A stretch of 64,000 nt of DNA, taken from contig NZ_CP139707.1 in the NCBI RefSeq assembly GCF_034377145.1, positions 1,869,001 through 1,933,000 on the forward strand. Direction: 5' to 3'. A program made the translations under genes and the position numbers. The notes under the pieces are model-generated. The model did no database searches and was not told where the DNA came from. It saw only the letters and a program-made list of their open reading frames with translations. Below are positions 25,489-32,883 of this stretch, in pieces. Every line of letters starts with the position of its first letter. The first letter of the stretch is position 1. This DNA comes from Sulfitobacter sp. OXR-159. Its GTDB lineage: Bacteria > Pseudomonadota > Alphaproteobacteria > Rhodobacterales > Rhodobacteraceae.

Positions 25489-26577
25489 ATGACACAGACT
25501 GCTATCCCCTAGCTCTTTATGCGCGGCGGCACCTCGCGGGGGCCATACTTCAACCGCGCGGATCTGCCCCAAGACCGCGAAACGCTAGCCGAAGTGCTGC
25601 TCGCCGTGGTGGGCTCCGGCCATCCGCTCAACATCGACGGCATCGGCGGCGGCGCGGCGGTCACCACCAAGGTCGCAATGCTATCGCCTTCAGACGACAG
25701 TTGGGCCGATGTGGATTATTTCTTCGCCCAAGTCTCGGTCGAGGATCGGCTGGTCGACTTCAAACCGACCTGCGGAAACATCCTGTCGGGTGTTGGCCCT
25801 GCGGCGGTGGAATTGGGCCTCGTCCAGCCCACCGGCGATGTGACGGATGTCAAAATCCACGCCGTCAACACCGGGGCCAAGGTGCTCTCCAAAGTGCTGA
25901 CCCCCGGCGGTGTGCTCACTTATGACGGCGACACCGAGATCGCGGGCGTGCCCGGAGCCGGTGCCGCCGTGGCGCTAAACTTCATGGGTGTCGTCGGCTC
26001 TTCGACCGGGGCGTTTTTGCCCACGGGCAACATCCGCGATACCTTCGACGGGATCGAAGTCACCTGCATGGATGTGGCCATGCCGATGGTCATCGCCCGC
26101 GCGGCGGACTTTGGCCTGACGGGGTACGAGAGCGTGGCCGAGCTCGACGCGAACAAAGAGTTCTTTGCGCGGATGGAAGCCATTCGCCTTCAGGCCGGGG
26201 CCGCTATGGGCATGGGAGACGTGGCAAAATCCGTCACGCCGAAGTTCGGTCTGCTCGCCCCCGCCCGAAACGGTGGCACCATCGCGACACGCTATTTCAT
26301 GCCGTGGAACACGCACCCCTCCATGGCGGTGACCGGGGCGCAATGTCTTGCCTCTTGCGCGCTCACCCCCGGCAGCGTCGCGGATGGGCTGCTTGACCGG
26401 CCCGGCCAAAGCCCCGCCGACGTTGTGCTCGAACATGCCTCTGGCACGATTGACGTGCTGGTAGATTACGACACGTCCGACGGCTTCGCGCTGAACTCCG
26501 CCGGGCTGCTGCGAACGGCGCGCAAGCTGGCGGATGGCTGTGTCTTTGTCCCCTCGCGCATTTGGGAGGGCCGCTGA
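25489..26577 (+). pseudogene. prpF: PrpF-family isomerase with amber codon 8
   Basis: ATG 25489 has GAGGAG upstream, but codon 8 is TAG (25510-25512): MTQTAIP-stop-LFMRGGTSRGPYF. The frame is open beyond it to 26577 with complete PrpF sequence: MRGGTSRGPYFNRADLP, a conserved Cys in FKPTCGNILSGVGPAAVE, and HPSMAVTGAQCLASC. The family includes 2-methylaconitate cis-trans isomerase, aconitate isomerase and oxalomesaconate tautomerase; beside tcuA, aconitate isomerisation is the likely job. An in-frame ATG at 25519, three codons after the stop, could restart translation and lose only 10 residues, so activity may persist at a low level. Confidence 0.82.
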
Positions 26578-26578
26578 C

Positions 26579-27550
26579 ATGCCCGTGATGAACTTGCTTG
26601 TTGCCTTCAACGGCTCCGACGCTTCCGTCGCCGCATTGCGCTATGCGGCCTCGCTCGCGAAACAGCGCGGTGCCCATGTCACGGCGATCCTTGCGCATAC
26701 CGCGCATGAGGTGATCGACCGTCGTTCCCGTTGGATCCCTGAAGAGGCCCGCGCCCTGTTGGAGGCTGCCAATAGCGAAATCTTGGCCGAGGTCATCCGC
26801 CGGTTCGAAGAACTCCGCCCCGCCCTCGGTCTGGGCGACGCGCTGGATTTCCGCGAAGAGACCGGCCGCGTAGACACGCTGCTCTCCGAAGGCGCCCGCT
26901 ATTATGACATGCTGATCGTCGGCGCACGGACCGAGAGTGACGACGCTCATGTGACCCACCACCCGGACCGCATCGCCTTGCAATCTGGGCGTCCTGTGAT
27001 CGTGGTGCCCGCGGGCTATGACGCGGGCGCGCAGCACAGCCATGCGGCGCTGGCATGGGACGGCGGGCGCGCCGCCGCGCGGGCACTGTCAGACAGCCTG
27101 CGCCTGCTTGAGGCCGATGGCCGGGTCAGCGTTCTGACGGTGGGCAAACGCACCGCTTGGCCGATCGCCGATCTGATGACCCATCTGGAGCGCCACGGCG
27201 TCGAAGCGGTGCATGAGAACTTTCCCATTACCCATCCGGTGGCACTGTCCTATTGCGAAAGGCACGATCCCTCGCTGCTGGTGCTGGGTGCCTATGGGCA
27301 CTCCAAATTTCGCGAAGATTTCCTTGGTGGCGTGACCGCCGAGGTGCTGGAAAAGATCAAAATCCCCGTTTTGTTGCCCATTGAGAAGCGAATGATGACC
27401 AATTACGAGAAAATCCACGTCGCCCGCCGTGATCTGGAAAAACTGCGCGCCGAGTTGATTGCCGGCATCGGCACGCAGAAGGACCGCGACCCTGATTTGC
27501 TGATCCTACATGAACGGGTAAGCAAAGCGATCAATGCTCTTTCAGCATAG
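26579..27550 (+). CDS. Tandem universal stress protein with C-terminal extension
   Basis: 323 residues from ATG 26579, one base after the prpF stop; the longer upstream frame overlaps prpF and is discarded. Domain 1 (1-140) starts MNLLVAFNGSDASVAALRYAASLA and ends GRPVIVVPAG. Domain 2 (about 148-275) has ALAWDGGRAAARALSDSL and the ATP-binding-type loop LGAYGHSKFREDFLGGVT. A ~45-residue charged helical tail (YEKIHVARRDLEKLRAELIAG) is extra to the usual two-domain form. Its position in a catabolic operon suggests a transport-associated stress or regulatory role, by analogy with TeaD-type proteins; that link is inference. Confidence 0.82.
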   Translation: MPVMNLLVAFNGSDASVAALRYAASLAKQRGAHVTAILAHTAHEVIDRRSRWIPEEARALLEAANSEILAEVIRRFEELRPALGLGDALDFREETGRVDTLLSEGARYYDMLIVGARTESDDAHVTHHPDRIALQSGRPVIVVPAGYDAGAQHSHAALAWDGGRAAARALSDSLRLLEADGRVSVLTVGKRTAWPIADLMTHLERHGVEAVHENFPITHPVALSYCERHDPSLLVLGAYGHSKFREDFLGGVTAEVLEKIKIPVLLPIEKRMMTNYEKIHVARRDLEKLRAELIAGIGTQKDRDPDLLILHERVSKAINALSA

Positions 27551-27559
27551 GGTGCAGGG

Positions 27560-28534
27560 ATGAAGGTTCACATTCTCGACGACTGGTTCGACACCCTGCG
27601 CGGACTGCCCTGCTTTGACCTGTTGGCGGAGCACGATGTCACTGTCTGGACGGACCATCAGCCCGATGAGGCCATCTTGGCCGACCGTTTGCAGGATGCA
27701 GACTGCGTGGTGCTCTTTCGCGAGCGGACGACGGTGACGCGGGGGCTGCTGGAGCGCCTGCCGAACCTGCGCCTGATTTCGCAACGCGGCGCTTATCCGC
27801 ATGTGGATGTCGCGGCTTGCACCGATCAGGGCGTGCTGCTGTGTTCCAACAAAGGCGCGGATGGGGTCAATCACGCAGCAGCTGAACTAACCTTTGCGCT
27901 GATCCTTTCAGCCATGCGGCAACTCCCGCAGCAGATGGCGAGCGTGAAGGCGGGCAACTCGCAGATGGGCGTAGGGCGCAGTCTGCGCGGGCGGCGGCTG
28001 GGGCTTTATGGCTATGGACGCATCGGACGTGTTGTGGCCGATTACGCCCGCGCCTTTGGCATGGAGGTTGTCTGGTGGGGCTCTGACGCCGGACGCGCGC
28101 GGGCGAAAGCGGATGGTGAGACCGTCGCCAAAAGCAGCGCGGCGTTTTTCGGGTCCTGCGACGTGGTCTCCCTGCATCTCCGGCTCACCCCTGAGACCCG
28201 CGGCAGTGTCACCGCGGAAGACCTCAGCGCTATGTCGCCCCGCGCGGTTCTGGTGAACACCTCCCGCGCCGGGTTGATCGCCAAAGGCGCGCTGCTGCAA
28301 GCGTTCAACGCCGGTCATCTGGGCGCAGCGGCAGTGGATGTCTTTGATTCCGAGCCGCTAACGGATCCCAACGACCCGCTGCTCTCACACCCCAAGCTGA
28401 TCGCCACCCCGCATATCGGCTTTGTCACCGAGGATGAATTCGACAAGCAATTCGCGGATATCTTCGCGCAGGTGAACGCCTATGCAGCAGGCGCACCGAT
28501 CCATATGATCAATCCTTCCGTCTACGCGCCATAA
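27560..28534 (+). CDS. D-isomer-specific 2-hydroxyacid dehydrogenase
   Basis: 324 residues. The NAD-binding Rossmann motif is LYGYGRIGRVVADYARAFGM (around 152-171). The catalytic triad is visible as Arg in VNTSRAGLI (about 236), Glu in VDVFDSEPL (about 265) and His in IATPHIGFVTEDE (about 286). The family oxidises or reduces 2-hydroxyacids such as glycerate, phosphoglycerate or lactate. It is the last gene of the plus-strand tct run and converges with the AbrB-family gene, with 26 bases of tail overlap. The precise substrate cannot be assigned. Confidence 0.85.
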   Translation: MKVHILDDWFDTLRGLPCFDLLAEHDVTVWTDHQPDEAILADRLQDADCVVLFRERTTVTRGLLERLPNLRLISQRGAYPHVDVAACTDQGVLLCSNKGADGVNHAAAELTFALILSAMRQLPQQMASVKAGNSQMGVGRSLRGRRLGLYGYGRIGRVVADYARAFGMEVVWWGSDAGRARAKADGETVAKSSAAFFGSCDVVSLHLRLTPETRGSVTAEDLSAMSPRAVLVNTSRAGLIAKGALLQAFNAGHLGAAAVDVFDSEPLTDPNDPLLSHPKLIATPHIGFVTEDEFDKQFADIFAQVNAYAAGAPIHMINPSVYAP

Positions 28535-29555
28535 GTCCCGCGACCAGCGGCGCGCCGACGATCATCAACACGATGCGGGTCAGGTGGTGGGTGATGACAA
28601 AGCCCAAATCCGCCCCGGTGACGATGGCCAGCACCGTCATCTCGGCCTGCCCGCCCGGCGCGAAGGCAAGGAATGCCTCGACCGGATCGCCCAATCCGGC
28701 CCAGGTGACGAGGCCGGTGAAACCTGCGGCCAAGACGGCGAGCACCAGCACATAGGCGATGCCCGCCAGCACCACCCGCGTCAGCTCGCCCCATGTCACG
28801 CCCAGAAAATGCACGCCGATCCCGCAGCCGATGAAGAACTGCGCGGCAAGGATGGCCTCGGCTGGCGGGCGGCTGTGGATCAGGCCAGCCAGTGACAGGA
28901 GGGCGGTCACGATCATCGGGCCAAGGATGGACGCGCCAAACAGGCCGATTCGCTCTCCCCCCTTCCAGCCGATCAGGGCTGCGGCGGCCATCAAGGCCAT
29001 CTCGCCCACTGGCAGTTCCGTCACCGGCGCGCCGATGGGATTGGTCAGCCCCGCCCCGTAAGCCAGCGTCAAGAAAGCAGGCGCGAGGGTGACGATGATC
29101 AACACCCGCGTGGCATGGATTAGCGACAGCGCCCGTGGATCGCCGCCCGCTTCGGTGCCAAAGATCACCATGTCCTGCAGGCCGCCCGGCATCGCGGCGT
29201 AATAGGCCGTCGGCGCGTCGAACCCCCAAACATGCCGAAAGAACGGGACGCCGATAATCCCGATCAGCGCGATAAAGACCGGAACCAGCGCAACCGACAT
29301 CGCCATCTGTGGCAGTTGGTGGAAAAGATCAGGCGTGATCGAGGCGCCGACCGCCACTCCAAGGATTGTGCGCGCCGCGACCGAGACTTGGCCGAAGCCT
29401 TTGATCGGCACGTTCGACAATGCCGCGATAAGGCAGGCGGCCATCGGCCCGAAAAGGAATGGCAGCGGCAGATCGAGCCACCAAAAGAACGCGGTACCAG
29501 CCGCGGCGAGGATCAAGGTCAGCGCACGACGGCGGGTCGGTTGGGAGAGGCGCAT
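28509..29555 (-). CDS. AbrB-family membrane protein (putative ammonia monooxygenase/transport regulator type)
   Basis: 348 residues from ATG 29553-29555; the longer upstream frame crosses the GntR operator and is rejected. It contains two tandem AbrB (PF05145-like) halves, each with 4-6 hydrophobic segments: LPFLFGPMAACLIAAL ... AYYAAMPGGLQDMVIFGTEA and the second-half counterpart AFLAFAPGGQAEMTVLAIV. The AxxPGGxxxM repeats are the family hallmark. It is often found beside tricarboxylate transport genes, so substrate export or uptake is plausible but unproven. It is transcribed divergently from the GntR gene. Confidence 0.8.
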   Translation of the reverse strand: MRLSQPTRRRALTLILAAAGTAFFWWLDLPLPFLFGPMAACLIAALSNVPIKGFGQVSVAARTILGVAVGASITPDLFHQLPQMAMSVALVPVFIALIGIIGVPFFRHVWGFDAPTAYYAAMPGGLQDMVIFGTEAGGDPRALSLIHATRVLIIVTLAPAFLTLAYGAGLTNPIGAPVTELPVGEMALMAAAALIGWKGGERIGLFGASILGPMIVTALLSLAGLIHSRPPAEAILAAQFFIGCGIGVHFLGVTWGELTRVVLAGIAYVLVLAVLAAGFTGLVTWAGLGDPVEAFLAFAPGGQAEMTVLAIVTGADLGFVITHHLTRIVLMIVGAPLVAGLMARRRKD

Positions 29556-29594
29556 AGGGGTCAACTCACTTTTTCTTACGGGCTTGACCCTTTC

Positions 29595-29612
29595 TGGATA
29601 CGATTGTATCCA
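29595..29612. promoter_or_regulatory. Perfect palindrome TGGATAC-GATT-GTATCCA, candidate GntR operator
   Basis: A 7-bp inverted repeat with a 4-bp spacer lies midway in the 88-base gap between the divergent AbrB-family gene and the GntR gene. A second imperfect inverted pair (ATTGTAT...ATGCAAT, 29603-29625) overlaps it. FCD-type GntR regulators bind short GTAT/ATAC-rich palindromes and commonly autoregulate. The sequence is visible; regulator identity is inferred from adjacency. Confidence 0.6.
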
Positions 29613-29643
29613 CCTGTATGCAATATCTATCGGAGGGGGTTTT

Positions 29644-30324
29644 ATGAGCGAAGAAGACCGCACACCGCAGGGCAACTCTGCCTACAATCAGTTGATGGAT
29701 GAACTTCGCGCCGGACGGCTCAACCCCGGCGACCGCCTGCGTGAAACGGAGCTGGCCGAGCGCTTGGGCGTCTCCCGGACCCCTGTGCGCGAAGCGATCC
29801 GCCAGTTGGAGGCCGATGGCGTGGTTGCTCATATCCCGCGCCAAGGGGCGAGTATCCGCACACTCGACTATGCCGAGGTGATGGAGCTTTACGAGATGCG
29901 CGCCGTGTTGGAGGGCACCGCCGCGCGGCTGGCCGCCCGCGCCGCCTCGGACATCGAGATCGAAGAGTTGCAGGACATGAACCAGCAGCTTGCCACCCTG
30001 GGCAATGTACCCGAAGCTTTCACCCTCAACCGCCAGTTCCACGCAGCCCTTCTGGACGCCGCGAAGAACCGTTTTCTCACCCGGTCGATCCATACGCTGC
30101 AAAAGACGCTGATGATCCTCGGACCGACGACGCTCACCGATCCTGACCGGGCCGAAAAAGCGGTGGAGGAACACTTCGGCGTCCTCGACGCGATCAAGGC
30201 CCGTAATGCCGCCCGCGCCGAAGCCGCGATGCGTGCGCATATCGAAGCGGCCCAACGGGTCCGGGTGCGCGCCCTGCGCGCGCAGCCCTCGCGCGATGAG
30301 ACCTATGACGGAGACCTGCTGTGA
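29644..30324 (+). CDS. GntR-family (FCD) transcriptional regulator of the tcu genes
   Basis: 226 residues from ATG 29644 with a GGAGGGGG Shine-Dalgarno. The N-terminal winged helix is NPGDRLRETELAERLGVSRT, PVREAIRQLEADG. The FCD ligand domain (about 85-215) shows its metal-binding pattern (Asp/His in FTLNRQFHAALLDAAK, and EEHFGVLDAI). It is coupled to tcuA by a GTGA overlap, so it very probably controls the tricarballylate genes in place of the LysR-type TcuR known from Salmonella. Confidence 0.85.
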   Translation: MSEEDRTPQGNSAYNQLMDELRAGRLNPGDRLRETELAERLGVSRTPVREAIRQLEADGVVAHIPRQGASIRTLDYAEVMELYEMRAVLEGTAARLAARAASDIEIEELQDMNQQLATLGNVPEAFTLNRQFHAALLDAAKNRFLTRSIHTLQKTLMILGPTTLTDPDRAEKAVEEHFGVLDAIKARNAARAEAAMRAHIEAAQRVRVRALRAQPSRDETYDGDLL

Positions 30325-31706
30325 CCGAGGCTTACGATATCGTCGTGATCGGCGGCGGCAATTCGGCGCTTTGTGCCGCGATCACCGCCGCCGAGGCCGG
30401 TGCCCGCGTCTTGATCCTAGAGACCGCGCCAAAGCCTTACCGGGGCGGCAATTCGCGCCACACCCGTAACTTCCGCTGTATGCACCACGGGCCACTGGGG
30501 CCGCTGGTCGAAAGCTACACCGAAGACGAATACCTCGCCGACCTGATGAAGGTGACGGGTGGCAAAACGGATGAGCATCTCGCACGCCTCGCCATCCGTA
30601 CCTCTGAGGAATGCCTGCCTTGGATGGAAGAACATGGCGTGCGGTTTCAGCCTTCGCTCTCGGGCACCCTATCCCTTGCACGTACCAACGCCTTCTTTCG
30701 CGGCGGTGGCAAAAGCCTTGTAAACGCCTATTACCGCACCGCCGAAGGATTGGGCGTGGATGTGCTCTATGAAGCCGCCGTGACCCATCTGGAACTGGAA
30801 GGCGACCGGGTGACACGGGTGGATTATACCCATGAGGGGATGGCCAAGAGTCTCTCACCCAAATCCATCGTCGTGGCCTCTGGCGGCTTTCAGGCGGACA
30901 CCGATTGGCTTGTACGCGCATGGGGGCCAGCGGCGAAGAATTTCCTGATCCGGGGAACGCCCTACAATCGCGGCGTGGTGCTGGCCAATCTGCTGGACCA
31001 AGGCATCGCACAGGTGGGCGACCCGACGCAGTGCCACGCGGTCGCCATCGACGGGCGCGCGCCAAAGTTCGACGGCGGGATCGTCACGCGGCTGGATTGC
31101 GTGCCCTTCTCCATCGTCGTGAACAAAGACGCACAGCGGTTCTATGACGAAGGCGAGGATGTCTGGCCCAAACGCTACGCCATCTGGGGCCGCTTGGTTG
31201 CCGCCCAGCCCAATCAGGTCGGCTATGTCATTATCGACGCGAAATCGCTGAACCTGTTCATGCCTTCGGTTTTTCCACCAATCAAAGCCGATACGCTGGC
31301 GGAACTGGCAGGAAAGATGGGCCTGCCCGCTGATGCGCTGGAGCAGACAGTTGCCGCGTTCAACGAAGCCTGTGGCGATCAAAGCGGCTTTCACCCCACC
31401 GAGCTTGATGGCGTGGCAACCTCCGGCCTCACCCCACCCAAGACCAACTGGGCGCGACCGATCACCGAGCCGCCGTTCTACGGCTATTCGCTGCGCACTG
31501 GCGTCACCTTTACGTACCTTGGCCTGAAGGTAGACGAAAACGCGCAATGCTCCGTTGACGATCGCCTTGTCAGCAATCTCTGGGCGGCGGGCGAAACCAT
31601 GGCCGGGTCGATCTTGGGCCAAGGCTACCTCGCCGGTTTCGGCATGACCATCGGCACCGTTTTCGGACGTATCGCAGGCAAGGAGGCCGCAGACCATGCA
31701 AATTGA
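30321..31706 (+). CDS. tcuA: FAD-dependent tricarballylate dehydrogenase
   Basis: 461 residues, GTG start inside the GntR stop. TcuA oxidises tricarballylate to cis-aconitate and passes electrons to TcuB. The FAD-binding start is DIVVIGGGNSALCAAITAAE, with GGNSRHTRNFR next. Further motifs of the succinate-dehydrogenase/fumarate-reductase flavoprotein family are IVVASGGFQADTDWL and the C-terminal GLKVDENAQCSVDDRLVSNL, WAAGETMAGSILGQGYLAG. It is intact, but its electron-transfer partner tcuB, which overlaps it by 11 bases, is broken, so reduced FAD may have no outlet. Confidence 0.92.
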   Translation: MTEAYDIVVIGGGNSALCAAITAAEAGARVLILETAPKPYRGGNSRHTRNFRCMHHGPLGPLVESYTEDEYLADLMKVTGGKTDEHLARLAIRTSEECLPWMEEHGVRFQPSLSGTLSLARTNAFFRGGGKSLVNAYYRTAEGLGVDVLYEAAVTHLELEGDRVTRVDYTHEGMAKSLSPKSIVVASGGFQADTDWLVRAWGPAAKNFLIRGTPYNRGVVLANLLDQGIAQVGDPTQCHAVAIDGRAPKFDGGIVTRLDCVPFSIVVNKDAQRFYDEGEDVWPKRYAIWGRLVAAQPNQVGYVIIDAKSLNLFMPSVFPPIKADTLAELAGKMGLPADALEQTVAAFNEACGDQSGFHPTELDGVATSGLTPPKTNWARPITEPPFYGYSLRTGVTFTYLGLKVDENAQCSVDDRLVSNLWAAGETMAGSILGQGYLAGFGMTIGTVFGRIAGKEAADHAN

Positions 31707-32740
31707 TCTACTCCAAGAGGCCCGCCGTCAGGCCGAAATCTGCAACGCCTGCCGCTATTGCGAGGGGTACTGTTCGGTCTTTCCCGCGCTGCAGGCCGAA
31801 CGCGCCTTTTCTGACGGGGATTTAACGCAACTGCCGGGGCTGCTATTACGCCTGCCATTACACCGCTCCGCATGAGTTTGACCTGAACCTGCCCCAAGCC
31901 TTGGCCGATGTGCGCCAAGACAGTTGGGAGGAGTTCGCCTTTCCACGTGCCGCCGGGAAAACGTTCCAGAAAAACGGCCTCGCCATCGTGCTCGCCACTG
32001 TCGTGGGCTTTGCATTGCTGTTCTGGGCTGCCCGTGCGCTGGCCGCTTTGGGGGGCGAAGGTTTCTATGCGGTGTTGTCCCACAATGCGATGGTGGCGAT
32101 CTTTTTGCCCGCCTTTCTGTTTCCGCTGTTCAGTATCGCCATCGGGCTGCGCCGTTACTGGCAAACCGTCGGCGGTGCCCCGGTTCGCCTCTCGCATCTG
32201 CGCGGGGCCGTTGCCTCAATCGCGTATATGCGCAATCTCAAGGGCGGGCACGGCGACGGTTGCAACTTTGAAGACGAAGACCGTTTCACCCACGCCCGCC
32301 GCTATGCGCATCAGGCAATCATGTACGGCTTTCTGTTGTGCTTTGCTTCGACCAGCGTGGCGACGCTTATGCACTACCTGCTTGGTATGCCCGCTCCTTA
32401 CGGGCTGTTCTCCGCCCCCAAAATCCTTGGTCTGACGGGCGGTATTCTGTTAGTGCTGGGCTGTGGCAAAATGGTCTGGCTCAAACTGCGGTCGGACAAA
32501 TCGCTCGGTGCGACCAATGCCTTTGGCGGAGAGATCGCCTTTACCGGGTTGCTGGGGTTTGTCGGGCTGAGCGGGCTGTTGCTCTATGCGGCAAGCGGCT
32601 CTGGCTGGATGCCGGGCCTGTTGGTTATTCACCTCGGCGCGGTGCTCGCGTTCTTTTTGCTGACACCCTTCACCAAAATGGCCCATGGGTTTTACCGAAT
32701 GGCGTGTGTGGATGGCTCCTGCATAGCAAGACATTTTTGA
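31696..32740 (+). pseudogene. tcuB: TcuB electron-transfer membrane protein, frameshifted and 3'-disrupted
   Basis: ATG 31696 opens TcuB sequence (EICNACRYCEGYCSVFPAL, first 4Fe-4S cysteines) up to GDLTQL, then shifts frame at 31831-31836 and stops at 31873-31875. The family continuation (RGCYYACHYTAPHEFDLNLP) resumes in another frame right after the junction. Compared with relatives, about 20 bases coding roughly ANLCHNC are missing, which removes the second cluster's first cysteines. The rest has membrane segments (AIVLATVVGFALLFW, FLPAFLFPLFSIAIG and others) to HGFYRMA, after which the sequence becomes unrelated (CVDGSCIARHF) at the mobile-element boundary near 32708. The product is almost certainly non-functional. 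Confidence 0.85.
32708..32722 (+). repeat. Solitary 15-bp copy of the IS110 element end
   Basis: GTGGATGGCTCCTGC here is repeated exactly in reverse complement at 35823-35837, the left (5') end of the IS110-family element. It starts at the point where tcuB coding sequence ceases to look native. This suggests an IS110 copy once inserted here in the opposite orientation and was later truncated or inverted. Confidence 0.6.
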
Positions 32741-32883
32741 TCTGATTTGTGCATTTGTCAGAAGCAGTCAGCCCGTATAAGTAATTTGGGAACGTCGAAT
32801 TCGGCGCGGAAACGCGATTAAGACAAATAGGGATCTTTTTTGAGTGACCTTGCGTCAAGGTTCGCAGGGGCCATGCAAATGAA
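32723..32883. other. Unassigned 160-base stretch between tcuB and the IS1380 element
   Basis: AT-richer sequence of unknown origin between the solitary IS110-end repeat and the putative IS1380 left end. No open frame, tRNA or recognisable element is seen; it is probably leftover mobile-element or flanking DNA. Confidence 0.35.

Noticed and set aside
22299..26577. Pyrrolysine or programmed TAG decoding in tctC and prpF
   Set aside because: No pyl genes or amber-specific context are visible, the proteins are not methylamine enzymes, and simple nonsense mutation next to other lesions is more economical. An amber suppressor elsewhere cannot be excluded.
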